Shown: positions 1-11,725, numbered from the stretch's first letter. The stretch: DNA of 64,000 bases from Gnetum montanum (GCA_015680685.1 MNCI01007937.1:1536682-1600681); one strand, 5' to 3'. Notes: a model not told the origin generated them from the sequence alone. Numbers and translations are program-made.

Positions 1-128
1 AATTTATGTTTACTAGTATATATTATTTGGAATGCAAATAGTGATGATAACTTAAAAAATAAAAAAAATAATTAAATTTTATTCATAGCTCACAAAACTG
101 CTCCACTAGCTTACACATATAGATATAA

Positions 129-506
129 ATTGGCCGAGATGATTTAAAAAAAATGATGCTAACCAAGCCCAACTACTGGACGAGGTAACAAGATAACTAA
201 AAACGGAATAACTTATCCCTTCTTTGTTTCTCTACCACTTACCCAATTTAGTTTTACCCTCTCAGTCAAGTTTGCTCTTTCTTTGTTTGTTCATAGCATT
301 TTTGAGCATTATTTATGCAAGAGATTTATTTTTCAAAAACGTCATGAACAAACAAAGAAAGAGCAAACTTGACCGAGAGGGTAAAATTAAATTGGGTAAG
401 TGGTAGAGAAACAGAGGAGGGATGAGTGATTCCATTTTTAGTTATCTTGTTACCTCATCTAGTAGTTGGTTAACATCATTTTTTTAAAAATCATCTCAGC
501 CAATAT
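129..506. mobile_element. Foldback (MITE-like) element with long inverted arms
   Basis: Two long inverted arms (about 129-294 and 344-506) are near-perfect reverse complements around a loop of about 49 bp. The ends read ATTGGCCGAGATGATTT on the left and AAATCATCTCAGCCAAT on the right. The 6-bp word ATATAA sits directly outside both ends (123-128 and 507-512) and may be the target duplication, although it is low in complexity. No transposase is encoded; the 60-codon open frame at 224-406 simply crosses the hairpin. The superfamily cannot be decided from one copy. Confidence 0.75.
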
Positions 507-1339
507 ATAAGCTAGTTTCATAAACCCATTTCCTTATCTTCTACCCCACAATAGATAGCCAACACATATATAATGAGTTGTTATCCCTTGTAGCTAAGTT
601 TTGTTTATCTATTCAATTAATTTTAATTCTTTATAAATACCATCACAACATTTATTCTTGAATAATCATATCTCATGAAAATATTGGTCATGACATTTTA
701 GGAAATATGTAGATAATGTTTTCTCAAAGAATACAAATGAGTTAAAAAGGCCATCACTTAGAGGTTTAATGTTGATCCTTCTAAGCAAGGTCTTGGTTAA
801 GAAATCCTTTCAAGTGGGGTCCTAGAGGGCTTGTAAAAGGATCATCACCTAGAGCCTCAATGATCATCCCACCAAACAAGGTTCCAAGAGGGTTGGTTAA
901 TGAGGAAAAGCCTAGCCTCTTTGATTAGCTACCCCCAAGCTTAAACTTGAGGGATCTGAGAGGGTTTTCTAACTTGAGAAATAAGTACTTTACCATCTCT
1001 CCAAATGGTTTGCCCAATAGTTACCTCTCTTTTTGTTTGGTTTGCCTAATTGTTAACATGTAATATCTAAGAATGCAATGGTAGGTTGAAGAGTGATTAC
1101 TCAATGCACTTATGATTTTTTAGTTTTGCATTTTTAGTTTTTTTACGTTTGATTTATAGTATGTTTTATTTGATTTGTAATTTGAGGTGAATACACCACA
1201 ACAATTCTTAATCATACATCATGATCATAGTTTGAAAGACAGTGACCTATGATCATAGTAAATGATAGATGATTCTTATCTTCCACATATGTGACTAAGT
1301 CTATTACATACACTAATATATTTATATGGTTTAGTGTTA
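507..1339. other. AT-rich stretch without a recognisable gene
   Basis: No open frame, RNA gene or clear repeat boundary is seen. Around 740-960 there is less AT-rich sequence with short recurring phrases such as 'aggtt' and 'cctagag', but no coding frame can be supported. Confidence 0.5.
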
Positions 1340-1475
1340 AAAAACACCTCACTAGTCATCACTTACTTTGGTAGATCTTAGGTATGATACAAAGGTGCTT
1401 CAACTATGACTCAAACTTGTAACCTCTTTCTTGTATAATCATTATAAGCAAGAGGCTTACCACTAGGCTAAGACC
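1340..1475 (-). mobile_element. tRNA-derived SINE-like element
   Basis: Read on the minus strand, the sequence contains TAGCCTAGTGG (plus-strand 1460-1470), an exact match to the Pol III A-box pattern TRGYNNANNGG. About 40 bp downstream is a B-box-like AGTTTGAGTC (plus-strand 1409-1418). This order and spacing are typical of tRNA-derived plant SINE heads. The body continues towards 1340; its 3' end and target duplication are not clear. It does not fold as a normal tRNA gene, so it is not called as one. Confidence 0.6.
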
Positions 1476-1744
1476 TTATTATTAAACCATCTCTCATTGG
1501 TAATAATAACACTTGTAATATCATGTACATTACATGTATTATTTTATCTCAAAGTTCTCAATCAATACAAGTTAAGAAAAGGATATGGCCAATCTTCACA
1601 TGGGTTATGAAAGAATATAAGATATACATAATGTAACTTCGCTTAGGATTAGTGATTGGTAGTTGGTAGGTTCTTACCTCATCCCTATGAGGGATTCTAA
1701 ATTACTTCAAACTTATTTAACTGATGTTATAATTTTTTCTTCGT

Positions 1745-2040
1745 CTATTATCATCATCATCCTAGCCTTGTCCCAATAAAATGGGGTTGGTTGAATGAGT
1801 TTTTTTTTTCTGTTCACCTCTATGAAGAGCTAGATATTTATTTATTTATAGTTTCTTCAAATTAACTTCAATTTATTTTTGCTTATCTTTCTTTGGATGG
1901 TTTTCCTGGAATAAGAATTTAGCAACATTTTTTATAGGATTATTGTCTAATCTTCTTTGAATATGCCCAAAACATTTAAGTTGCCATTTTTGTAACTTAT
2001 CTAAAATAGAAGCTACTTCAAGTTTTCCTTTTATAGGATT
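1745..2040 (-). mobile_element. RTE-type LINE, 3' end and C-terminal coding remnant
   Basis: On the minus strand a degenerate frame reads LDKLQKWQLKCFGHIQRRLD, matching the 'GH(V/I)QRR' region near the C terminus of plant RTE-type LINE polyproteins. Downstream lies the phrase 'tgggacaaggct' followed by a GAT-rich tail (plus-strand 1745-1762), as at the 3' end of these LINEs. The other pieces are at 3340-3627 and 23182-23600. Family assignment is from motif memory; the reading itself is direct. Confidence 0.7.
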
Positions 2041-2180
2041 TTTGCTTTTATCAATGCAAAAATTTTGTTAATCTTCAAAATGCAGATTTACAAGTTGGTA
2101 AGCAAAAATTTGCAATGCCTTATTCTAGTGATGTTGATGCAATTAAAACATCTAATTTTCTTCTCGTTGATCATGTATGT
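2041..2180 (+). pseudogene. Possible captured exon fragment (unidentified)
   Basis: An open frame on the plus strand runs from about 2048 and includes DLQVGKQKFAMPYSSDVDAI and then NFLLVDHV, followed by GTATGT, which could be a 5' splice site. Composition and residue mix are more protein-like than the surroundings. It abuts the LINE fragment and has no neighbouring exon that I can recognise. I do not know the protein family; it may be chance or a captured gene piece. Confidence 0.25.
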
Positions 2181-3339
2181 ATAGGGCAATTTCTCCTATC
2201 CCTTATATTACTATTATTTAATTAAGGATGGTGTGTTAATCATCAATGGAGGCAAATAAGCAAAGTAGTGTTGCTTGATGTAATTGATAGCTAATCTTGC
2301 ATCATGATACATGTTCATTTAGATTTTGGGTTAGCTATCTCATATTAAAGTTTGCTTTGTAATTACATGATGTCATAAAGAAGCATGACATTCAAGTCAT
2401 TCATGTCAAATATTATTATTATTATTTTTACTTGTTGGGCTAAGCAATGCTTTAATGATGTTGCATGCCTTAGATATAGGATGTTTTATACATGAGCATG
2501 CTATGTTGATTATTTGTAAGTGGACTTCAAAGTTTGATGTTTAATTTGAAAAATATTCTAAAGTTCCATGTTTTATAGAGTTATTTAATCTTCCATTGAT
2601 TTTTTAGAAAGTTGAGCATGATTTTTCAAAAGTCATATATGTATAATATATTCTTAGAAACAATGATATTTATTTATAAGTAGAATCAATAGAAGCATAT
2701 TTTCCTATTGCAAAAAATAACAGATGAAAGGTATGAATAAGAAATCATTACTTTATAACAAATTTTACCATTTGAGAAGAAAAAAGAGCTAGAATACAAA
2801 CTTAGATGAAGCTATCACAAATTAAGGAAATCAAATGACAATTGAAAAGCAGTGAGGATACTTAATACTCTATCATACAAGTCAAATGAGAGAACACTAA
2901 ACTTTGTTGAGTCTCATGGAAAACTTCTATCATAGAAGCCTATAAGCATCTATATCTTCTTAATTAACATGAACTTATAGTTAAGATCTTGTTTGCATGG
3001 TCAAGCTCCATTAAGACATTATTTCATAAAGTATTATTGTAATGGTTGGAGTGATTATAATTATGACAATAATTGAAATAAAATAATAATTTCTAAATCT
3101 TTTGTAATTATAACTAGTAATGAGATAATAGAAGAATATTTGCAGTTTGCACCAAGTATTCATTAAGTAGATAAATCATTTAAGTCAAAGTAAGTTATAT
3201 TTAGGGGGTGTTGGAACCCGAAATAATTGAAACATAGGTATACCCCAAGATTTATAAAATTTTATAACTCAATGCTACCTAGTAGAATTAAACGAAGTTT
3301 ATAAGTACAAGCTAAGAGTAGACCCTTATTGTAGATCTA
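2181..3339. other. AT-rich sequence, no gene seen
   Basis: No sustained reading frame on either strand. It separates two pieces of the same LINE, so part of it is probably another insertion into the LINE, but I cannot define its ends. A short ATT microsatellite lies near 2411-2427. Confidence 0.45.
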
Positions 3340-3627
3340 CTATGATTGAAAAATGAGATGTTGTTCCATAAGCTATTTTAATTTTAGTGATAGCTCCTTA
3401 ATACATATCTTGAATTAGCTTAATATATTTATCAAGGATGTTTTTTCTTTGCAAGATCCACTAAATAATATCTCTAGGCACTTTGTTATATGTTTTTTAA
3501 AGTCAATTCAGAACATATGTAGATTTTTTCTATGTTTTCTGAATTCCTCCATTAATTGTAATATCAAAAAAATAGCCTATATAGTAGATTTCCTTGACAT
3601 AAATCCAAATTAATTTTCTAACACTAT
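3340..3627 (-). pseudogene. RTE-type LINE reverse transcriptase, middle part
   Basis: Starting at 3627 and reading leftward, the minus strand gives IVLEN, a stop in place of Q, then FGFMSRKSTI. This corresponds to the conserved 'ENQFGFMPGRST' block of RTE-type RT. Further on it gives KNLHMF and IDFKK, the 'KDLHMVFIDLEKAYDRVPR' region. Stops and frameshifts show it is dead. It is cut at 3627 by element A, and the missing N-terminal side resumes at 23182 on the same strand. Confidence 0.8.
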
Positions 3628-4439
3628 TGATAAGTCATCAACTGGCTGCGTTGATGTAGCCCCTGTCGACGTAGCCTTGTTGATGCATGAGAAAATGCAT
3701 TGACACAGTGTCATGTCACGCTTATATAAATGTGTGTACCCACCACATTTATGGCACGTTTGTCATTAGAGTGGCCAAGTTCTTATAGTTTTCTTTCAGT
3801 AGAGTTAGAATATTTTTTGAGTGCCTGCAGTAGCACTTCAAGGAATTGTACGGATCCTTATTCAAGCATCATTGTACCTAGACACATTGATGTGACAACA
3901 ACAAAGACAAGATTTTTGATACTCCTTGCAACACTTAAAATAGATTAATGTTTATTTCCACGCACTTTATTATTCATGCAAGTTACATTCTTATCCTTAG
4001 TTAATTAATGCATGTAATAATAAACACATAAGTACGATCACTTCAAACATATCGTTTAATGCTTGGTAATCCCAACAGTGGCTATTTGGTATGCCAAGTA
4101 AAAGACACTTGGTAACCCAGTAGCATTAAGACAAGTTCAAAATGTGTACGAAAAGTGGGCCCATATGCTTATGTTAGGCTAGTTAGCTTAAAGGATCATT
4201 AAATAGTTAAATAGTTAATTTCCAATTAATTATCTTTACTTCAACACTTAGATTAGATAATTTAAAATATAAAATATAAATAAATATCATATGCCTTGGC
4301 TCACACTTAATCATATAAAAGAACTTACACAAGTGAGAGCCAAGAAGACAACGATCATAATCTCCCAAGTCATTATCTTTGTCTATCGGTACACATGTAA
4401 TTCGTATTGTTAGGTAGAGGGACTACTTACTACTTATCA
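3628..4439 (+). repeat. 5' LTR of element A
   Basis: Matches 22333-23181 along its length. U3 holds clustered GTCGAC/GTTGATG-type motifs at 3650-3700, then TATATAAA at 3723-3730. Termini TGATAAGT and CTTATCA are imperfect inverted repeats. The open frame at 3730-3948 is noncoding LTR. Confidence 0.9.
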
Positions 4440-4440
4440 T

Positions 4441-4458
4441 TGGTATCGTTGCTAGGGA
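4441..4458 (+). other. Primer-binding site (tRNA-Asp type), element A
   Basis: Starts two bases after the 5' LTR. TGGTATCGTTGCTAGGGA matches 13 of 18 positions of TGGCGCCGTTGCCGGGGA, the complement of the 3' end of plant tRNA-Asp. Mismatches are all transitions. Confidence 0.7.
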
Positions 4459-4586
4459 TTTAGTCTAGCTAAGTGTGCTAAATAAAAAGAGATAGTGAAT
4501 CTTACAAAGACGTTGTAAAGACCATTAAATGACAAAGCATTAAGAACATAAAAGCAAAAGCACATTTCTTTTAAACAAAAACTAAT

Positions 4587-6990
4587 ATGACTTCTTCTCA
4601 TAGACATGAATCTCCACCACCTACTAGTAGAACCAATCAAAGACAAGAGGTTCCAAAGATGCAGATGCCCCAACAATTCTATGTTGTCTACACCCATCCT
4701 GTTTCATACACTCTAAACTTCACCTTCATCATACGTTAGGATGAATAATTGCGTTGGAGGAATATGGATGGCAACATCTTGTTGCCTCCCAATTGATCAA
4801 TTCTTGCAATGTTGATGAACAATCTAATTTGGTATGGCATCACTAGATTGAATGCAGAACATGAGGTCCAAGGCCATCTTTACAAGGATTATCATCCCAT
4901 CGATGCCCAACGGAGGAAGGATGGACAAATGGAAGCACATTATGAGGCTTCAAAAGGCAAGAGGTTCCCTATCCAATTATTCTTGTAGCAACACAATGAA
5001 GGCGATGAATTCTTTTTGGATGCCTCCAAATACATAGACTCTCCCCCTTTTTTTGATGGGAAGACCCTTAACCAATGGTTGCAATCAACTATGGACAACC
5101 TTGGTGATGGGAAGAATGCTTCTCAAGACTAGGGGGCCTTGAAAGATGGTAGTCACAACTGATCACCCAAAAGTAAGAATAATGATAAACACTAAGAGAG
5201 AGATAAACACAAAGAATGGGATAGGGATCAAAGAAGATCATCCCGTAGGCACCATTTTGATGTTGATTCTCCTTCTTCTTCATCCTCTTTATCATCCTCA
5301 TCATCTTCCTTCTCTAACTCCAATAGCAGAAGCAGAGGTTAAGATAATAGAAAGAACAGTAGGGATTAGGATGTTGATGAACAACAGGATAGGGATGATC
5401 ACATATCTAGCTAACATAATAGAGAGTAAGGGAAAAAACAACAAGGGGAGGAGCATAATAGAGAGAGAAGGCATAACAAGATCCATTATAGACATCGTGG
5501 CCATTACAAGGGCCATCGGGATGGCCATGACTATGATGAGCCTTTGCTAGCTACAAGGAACATGTTAAACATTTCAAAGGCTATCAGGATCCCAACCATG
5601 CACTTGAAGGATAGCTGCATCAAAAGGCTGGATATGAACAATATTCCTTGATTTGAGGGGGGATATAACTCAGATATGCAAAATCACCTGCAACTGTTTC
5701 ATGATGTCTGTGCCTTGCAAATTATTGAGAATAAATGGAAAAAGCAGAAATTGTTCCCCAAGACACTCATAAAAGAAGTGAAAAGCTAGTATTAGTCCTT
5801 AGAATTGGAATTTATTTGCCAATGGAATATGATGCTAAAGCTATTCAATGACAAGTTTCAAACGTACTCCACAGTGTTCAATTTGCATAGGCAAATCCAA
5901 GGCTAGAAATAAGGCAATCATGAGTCCTTGGATGTAGCCCTAGGCAAGTACTACTTCCTATTGCACCAAAGCCTAGGCCATAGATACTCCCAACGAGATT
6001 AGCTATGCCATATCATAGATGGGCTTAAAACTGAAATAAGGAGAACTCTTGGGGTCTATGCCCAAGGGAGACTTTCTAAGTTAAGGGTCCATCAGATTAG
6101 AAGGCCCATAAATTAGGTGGCCAAGGAGAAAGGAGACCTAAAGAAATGGGAAAGTGCAGAGGAATATAACAAAGATCCCTCCATTTGCAAAACAAAGATT
6201 TGTTTCTATGATAATGAGAAGGAGGCATAACTTGATGAAGTGGTGTAGAGGAAAACCCTATTGAAACAGAAATTTATTACTGAAATATCAGCTAAGGAAG
6301 ACAAGATGTGGGACTCCTTAGATGAGAAGTTCCAAACCACTTTAAAGATTATAAAGGATTAAGGAGATCAAGGAGGTAGTGATCATGAAAGAAGGAAGAA
6401 GAAGGATGTTGAGTAGGGATATCACAAGAATAAGGGTAAAGCTACAGTAGTAGATGAGGTTGGAGATTCAGAAACTAATGATGTTAGTTGTGACATTTTT
6501 CAATATGAACATCCTAAGGGATGTTGTTTAGTGTTGTCACACCTACAAAAATTTGGGATGTATGCTTTGAATCCTAGATTGGAAAAATGGCAAGCACCTA
6601 GGAGGTTGCTTTGTCTACAAGGCAACTATTGACAACAAATTTACCAATAAGCATACTATCTAAGTGGAGCACCACCTCAACCTCAAAAGCAATACCAGTA
6701 GTGGCAAGACTCATAGTCGTGGGGGATGCTACTTCCAAGGTAGCACCACCAACTAGATTCCTATGGTTACGACGTTCAACCTCTAGTATCTCCACGTGAC
6801 TCTTCTAGTCACGTTTCCTTCCCATACCACTGCTACCCTCTAGAGTACTATAGAGTGCCTTCTCCAAGGGGGAAGTCTCTATTTCCCTTCTATCCTTCTC
6901 AACACCCATCCACTCATGCACCATTACCAACAACACCTCTGCCACCTACTTCATCCATGTAGGGTGAAATACCTTCCCAACCATAGCAAA
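4587..6990 (+). pseudogene. Element A gag (decayed)
   Basis: The first ATG after the PBS gives MTSSHRHE, matching the gag start of D (MSSSHKHE). The middle (5140-5560) encodes a low-complexity Ser/Arg/His-rich stretch, now frameshifted. From about 5590 the capsid-like Retrotrans_gag region can be read: RIPTMHLKDSCIKRLDMNNI, then FEGGY, then LKLFND..FQTYS and HIIDGLKTEIRRTLGVYAQG. Near 6490-6530 is CDIFQYEHPKGCC, a Cys/His motif shared with the other families. A Pro/Ser/Tyr-rich tail follows to about 6990. Many stops, mostly in place of Q or W. No CCHC zinc knuckle is seen. Confidence 0.75.
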
Positions 6991-7269
6991 GAAACACCAT
7001 GAGGGTGGTGAATTTACAACTAACTTCTTAGTCAAATGGTCTTGAATCCAAGCCATGTAAGAGGTCATTTTTTCAGAACCAATAGCTCTACCAAGCCCTC
7101 TCAAACACTTATGGATACTAACCCTACTACTTTAACCTCTAAAATACATCTCGAGTAGCCTTTAAACCAAAATGCCTTCGAACTCCACATTGTCATGTTG
7201 ATCCACGTGATCATGAATTGAACTAAGGTTGGCCACTTTCCCAGGAAAAGATTTAATCATTGGAGTCCC

Positions 7270-7740
7270 CTCATTTACTTGTAGATCACTAGAAATAAAC
7301 TAGGCAAGACTCTTCGTGATTCAGGTTGTAGAGTTAACTTAATTTCTCAAGAGATGTACAAGGCATGGAACCTACCTTCCTTAAAAAAAGAGCAACATCA
7401 TATTGAAGCTAGTAGACTAGTCCATCATTGTTTCCTCAATATTACTAGAGGACATCATGACCGCCATTTTTGGATGGTCCTATCCTACTGATTTCTTGGT
7501 GATCCATGTGGAGAACTGCAATGGGAACTTCTCTATCATCATGGAAAGGGCATGGTTGAGCACCATTAATGCAAGAATGGGGATTTGAGACATTTCTTTG
7601 GAGGTTTCCAAGGAAAATAAATTTAGAAAAGTAAAGAAGAGAGTTCCATTCATCACATATAGCAACACAAGGTGCCATTTCATGCAAAGCCTATGGATCA
7701 TCAAAGGCATATCACATCAAGCATGCAATCAGTGTGTAGA
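7270..7740 (+). pseudogene. Element A retropepsin-like protease (decayed)
   Basis: A degenerate frame gives the active-site motif D-S-G at 7318-7326, followed by CRVNLISQEMYKAWNL. This matches the protease of D (DSGFGVSLIYHDMYKAWNLP) and F. Downstream, the flap and 'RPDI-like' strands are frameshifted, with the homologue of 'MGRAWLSMVDARM' around 7540-7590. It would have cleaved the Gag-Pol polyprotein. Between 7740 and 7880 the frame links to the RT N-terminal extension. Confidence 0.65.
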
Positions 7741-7884
7741 AACTACAAAAATTCACTGGTGCTTACATGTAGCAGCCACTAAATAAGAAGATACCTAGTG
7801 GATGATAATAGATAATGAAGCTAGATCAAAAATATATATGAAACCAACTAAGAGCCTTACTAGCTCCTATGTTGAAAGCATGGA

Positions 7885-9470
7885 TAACTTGGAGTAGCTC
7901 CATTGTTAACTCTCTAATGCACAAAGTGAAATAGATTGGAAAGAGTTGGAGATTCCTGATACTTTGAAGTAAGAACCCCTTGAGTTAAAGGCTTTACCAG
8001 CAGGTATAGAATATGAATTTCTTAATAATGGCAAGCTGGTGATTATCAATGCTACACTTGCTCCTAAATAGAAAAGGAAATTATTGAAAGTTGTAAACAA
8101 TTGGCCAATAGCCTTTGCCTAGTCATATCATGAACTAACAAGGATCAATCCTCAGATATGCCAATGAAAAATCTACACAAACTCCTCCATAGAGCCAAAA
8201 AGGCAATTGCAAAGATGATTAAACCCAAAACTTAAGCAAATCATCAAGGAGGAGATTGAACAACTCCTTAATGTAGGGTTCAACTACACAATTGTGGTAG
8301 ATAGCAAGTGAGTTAGCCCACTTATTAGAATTCCAAAGAAGAAAGGAAAATGGAGAGTTTGTGTAGACTTTCGACTATTAAATATGGCAATCTACAAGGA
8401 CCATTTTCCATTGCCATTTGTGGACCAAGTGTTGGACACCATTGTAGGGCATTGTTACTATAGCTTTCTAGACAATTATAGTGGCTATAACCAAATCCAG
8501 ATAGACCAGGCCAAGACCACATTCACAAGTCTTTGGGGGACTTTTGCATATAAGAAAATGCCCTTTGGACTATGCAATGCTCTTGTCACATTCTAATGGT
8601 TGGTCCTAAACATCTTTCAACAACAAATTAGTAGTAGGGGAGAAGTCATCATGAATGACTTCTCTACCTATGGGGCTACCTTTGAGTAAACCTTGGACCA
8701 CCTTGAGCAAGTTCTTCAATGATGCGTGTTGACATATTTAAGGCTTAACTGACAAAAGAGCCATCTGATGATCCAAGAGGGCATTATCTTAGGGCATAGG
8801 ATTTTAAGCAAAGGAACAGAGGTGAACCTAGAGATAGTATGGGTCATCCAAGGAATAACTAGTCAACTAGAAATAACAAAAGATGTAAGTTCATTCCTTG
8901 GTCACATTAGTTGCTATAGGCACTTCATTGAAAACTCCTCGAAAATTGCCAAACCATTAGTGGAGCTTATAAAGAAGGATGCACTATTCACCTAGACCAA
9001 GGAATGGGAGAATCCATTTTAATAGTTAAAGCAGAAACTCATGGAAACTCCAATTCTACAAGCACTAGATTAGTCTAGGACCTTTAACATCATGATCGAT
9101 GCATTGAATTATGCTTTGGGGGCCGTGCTTACACAGTTGGATGATCAAAAATGCTCATACTACATCCACTATGCAAGTAGGAGCATTGTGGGTGCACAAC
9201 TAAATTACACCACCACTGAAAAGAAGCTCATAGTAGTGGTGTATGTGTTAGAGAAATTCAAAAAGTATGTTCTTGGATACCAAGTTTTTGTGTACACCAA
9301 CCACAATGTTATCAAGTTCTTGATGAGTAAACCAATGGTGAGCTCCCATGTCATATGGTAGCTAGTGATTCTTCAAAAGTTTGATCTAATGATGATTGAC
9401 CAAAAGAAAACCAAGAATGTGGTTGCTAACCACTTGTCTCGGCAAAGAAGATGAGGGCTTGCTATCTGAA
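7885..9470 (+). pseudogene. Element A reverse transcriptase and RNase H (decayed)
   Basis: The RT N-terminal region (7930-8160) is followed by IIKEEIEQLLNVGF and IRIPKKKGKWRVCVDFRLLN. Next come KDHFPLPFVDQVLDTIVGH, YYSFLDNYSGYNQIQI and KKMPFGLCNA (8384-8580). The catalytic Y/F-M-D-D box reads I-M-N-D-F at 8648-8662, so the first catalytic Asp is Asn here. The connection and RNase H follow: DALNYALGAVLTQLDDQKCS, NYTTTEKKLIVVVYVLEKF and YTNHNVIKFL (9092-9340). Frame is mostly conserved; stops come from CAA, CGA and TGG codons. The motif wording is close to Athila/Tat RTs. Dead. Confidence 0.9.
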
Positions 9471-9530
9471 CAATTTTGTGATGAACTCCTCTTTGTTGGT
9501 GTTGTTGATGTTCACACTCCAAAAAAAAAA

Positions 9531-9838
9531 AATTTGGTATGATCACATCCTCTCTTATTTACTTACATAGGAGATGTCATAGAAGTGGGCCAATAAGAAG
9601 ACATAATAGTTTCTTTATCAGGCTAAGCACTTCATGGAAATCAAAGGCAACCTCTACAAGAGTCACGCATATGGCTTGGTACAATGGTGTGTTCTTGATG
9701 GAGATCAACTTCAAGTCCTTGAAGATGTGCATGAAGGCCCTTGTAGGGGTCACAATGCTAGGAGAAGGACAACCATTAAGATCCTTATGGCATGGTATTT
9801 TTGACCAATGATCTTTAGGGATGCCCATGTTCTTCAAC
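9531..9838 (+). pseudogene. Element A integrase, zinc-binding end only
   Basis: A broken frame matches the region before the catalytic core in F: AKHFMEIKGNLYKSHAYGL, then CVLDGDQLQVLEDVHEGPCR, then ARRRTTIKILM and PMIFRDAH. The homology stops at about 9838, next to leader sequence of the 3' accessory ORF. The DDE core, C-terminal domain, noncoding spacer and internal promoter present in D and F are all missing, so this copy has a large internal deletion. Confidence 0.75.
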
Positions 9839-10123
9839 CCTCTATTTATTGGAGATGAGCTTTACATCGTGAGGGCCACAAACCCATGGTTTATAATAGA
9901 AAATTTTTCTAACTCCTAGGGTTTAACTAATAAAATAATATTAAAATCAATACCTACCCCAAGTTAAACCTCATCAACAAACTCAAGTAGCTAAATGAAT
10001 ATAATAATCAATCTACCATAATCACAACTAACCTAAGTGTAACTTACCCAAAAGTAGAAATGTATTAAGAGCATTAAAGGTTATACATTAATCACTAATC
10101 CTTGGCTATGTTTGTGATCACAA
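9839..10123 (+). other. Leader of the element A accessory ORF
   Basis: Contains 'cgtgagggccacaaaccc' near 9868, matching the leader of D and F ('cgtgggggccacaaacc'), then AT-rich sequence ending in 'tttgtgatcacaa' just before the ATG. The TATA and palindrome cluster of D and F is absent because of the deletion. Confidence 0.55.
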
Positions 10124-10741
10124 ATGGTAGTAAATAGGGGACCACAAGGCAAAGGATGATCCTAAACAAGAGAGAAGCAGCCAAGAGGAGGAAGGGATTA
10201 GCTACCATAAAAATCCCATGAACAAGAGGCTAAGACCCATGCAATGGGACATATTTGGAAAGAGCCCGAAGTGGAACCTATTCATTAGATTTCCATAGTA
10301 GAGACTAGCCAGTTATGGTAGGATGAGGCACCAAGGCCAAGACCTAATCTTGAGGTCACATTAACTAAGGCCTACCTAGAAAGAATTTGTTCCAAGGAGT
10401 TCCAAAGTTTAGTTCTTCAAGCGCTTAACTTTGATTCCTTTTTGGACCTCACATTAGAAGAAGTTTGAACTCAACTGTAAGGGTCTTCCATATGGCCCAT
10501 TCTCTCTTCCAATGGAGAATGGTACATGGGAGAAAAATACCTCTTCTAGAACAATCGATAGGGAGACACCACTGTCAAAATCAAGGACATGATCATCTCT
10601 TATTTGGTTGAGGCCATTGCGGAGGCCCTCAGCTTGCCTGACATGGGGCCAACTCTTGTAGAAATATCCACTCAGGAAAACCCAAAGGCAAGTTAGGAAT
10701 GTATTCAATGATGTTATGGGGTGGACTGTAAGGAGTACAGT
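10124..10741 (+). pseudogene. Element A accessory ORF, N-terminal part
   Basis: Starts at the ATG directly after the acceptor-like sequence. Low-complexity N-terminal codons are followed (about 10400-10690) by degenerate frames homologous to the F and B accessory proteins, including SPLWPIL-like and WYMGEKYL-like blocks, then ISYLVEAIAEALSLPDMGPT. It is cut at 10741 by element B and continues at 19920. Resemblance to the widespread 'putative plant transposon protein' domain is inferred, not tested. Confidence 0.6.
10737..10741. repeat. Target-site duplication of B, left copy
   Basis: ACAGT directly before the TGATGA end of B; the identical word follows B at 19915-19919. Confidence 0.9.
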
Positions 10742-11591
10742 TGATGAATTGTGATTTTCCAGGCCTCAATATTGGGTATGCGATATCACTGCTTGGATAT
10801 GATATCGTGATTCTTGTGTTAGCTTATAAATACAACACTTAGGCACATAGCGAGGGAGTTAGGCAGTAGTTAGATCATTAGAGAGTAGAAGTTCTTTCCC
10901 TTTAATAGTTTAGTTTTAAGTTATTCTCAATGCATGCCTGCAGTGTGATGCTTGTAATTGTACAAAACCTCTGTTCGAGTGTGACGTACTTGGACATGCA
11001 CATGATCGGTAATAAAAATTGAGATTACTCCATCATTGCAGCATTCACTTAGCTTTTAATTATTTTAATTGTTGATTATTTATTGCTATTTTCTTAGTTA
11101 ATATTTCTTTTATTGCCATTTACTATTCATGTTGTTAATGCGGAATGAGTACGCCTTAATCACGAACATTTAAGGGTAACTATGTGTTAATCTAGTAGCG
11201 TACCAAGTAGTGCTTCGAGTGAGGTACACTTGATAATCCCAGAAGTAGTACACGAAGTCCAAGATGCATACGAATGATTAGGGATAGATGCTTATCACAC
11301 TTAAGCTAGCTTAGATCTTATTTGCTATTGCCCATTAGCTTAATTAGCTTAATCGAGTTATCTCTTATTGTCCTTAGGAGTAGCGTAGCATTAAGGATGA
11401 CATCATACACCTCACTCTAGACTAAAGCATACGTGACAAAGCAAATACTACTCTAAGTGGAAAGACAATGAATTACGATCAATGTATAACTATCTAGATA
11501 CCACAACTAGTTAATCCACGGAGTTCGACAAGATCGCATGTACATGCTTGTATTCGTATGGTTGAGCGTAGGGGTACCTCGCGGCTCATCA
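10742..11591 (+). repeat. 5' LTR of element B
   Basis: TGATGA...TCATCA termini, about 850 bp. U3 carries GATATC words at 10777-10810, with TATAAAT at 10825-10831. It diverges visibly from the 3' LTR (19052-19914), mostly by transitions and small indels, so the insertion is not recent. Confidence 0.93.
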
Positions 11592-11592
11592 T

Positions 11593-11610
11593 TGTCGTTG
11601 TTGCCAGGGA
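11593..11610 (+). other. Primer-binding site (tRNA-Asp type), element B
   Basis: TGTCGTTGTTGCCAGGGA, starting two bases after the LTR, matches 14 of 18 positions of the tRNA-Asp complement. Confidence 0.75.
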
Positions 11611-11725
11611 TGGTGCTAGTTATCTAGATTAGTTATATCATACAAGATTGCTGAAATAGGGTATTAATGATATATCTTTTAGACAAAGAAATTAAACTCA
11701 ATTAAGTCACACACAATTCACGACA

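Noticed and set aside
224-406. 60-codon plus-strand open frame
   Set aside because: It lies across the arms and loop of the foldback element and has no protein-like features.
1400-1475. tRNA gene
   Set aside because: A- and B-box words are present, but there is no cloverleaf or acceptor stem; a SINE head is the better reading.
3730-3948. 72-codon frame downstream of a TATA box
   Set aside because: It is inside the 5' LTR of A and is not open in the 3' LTR copy.
5301-5528. Minus-strand hydrophobic 75-residue frame resembling membrane segments
   Set aside because: It is the complement of the Ser/Arg-rich low-complexity gag segment.
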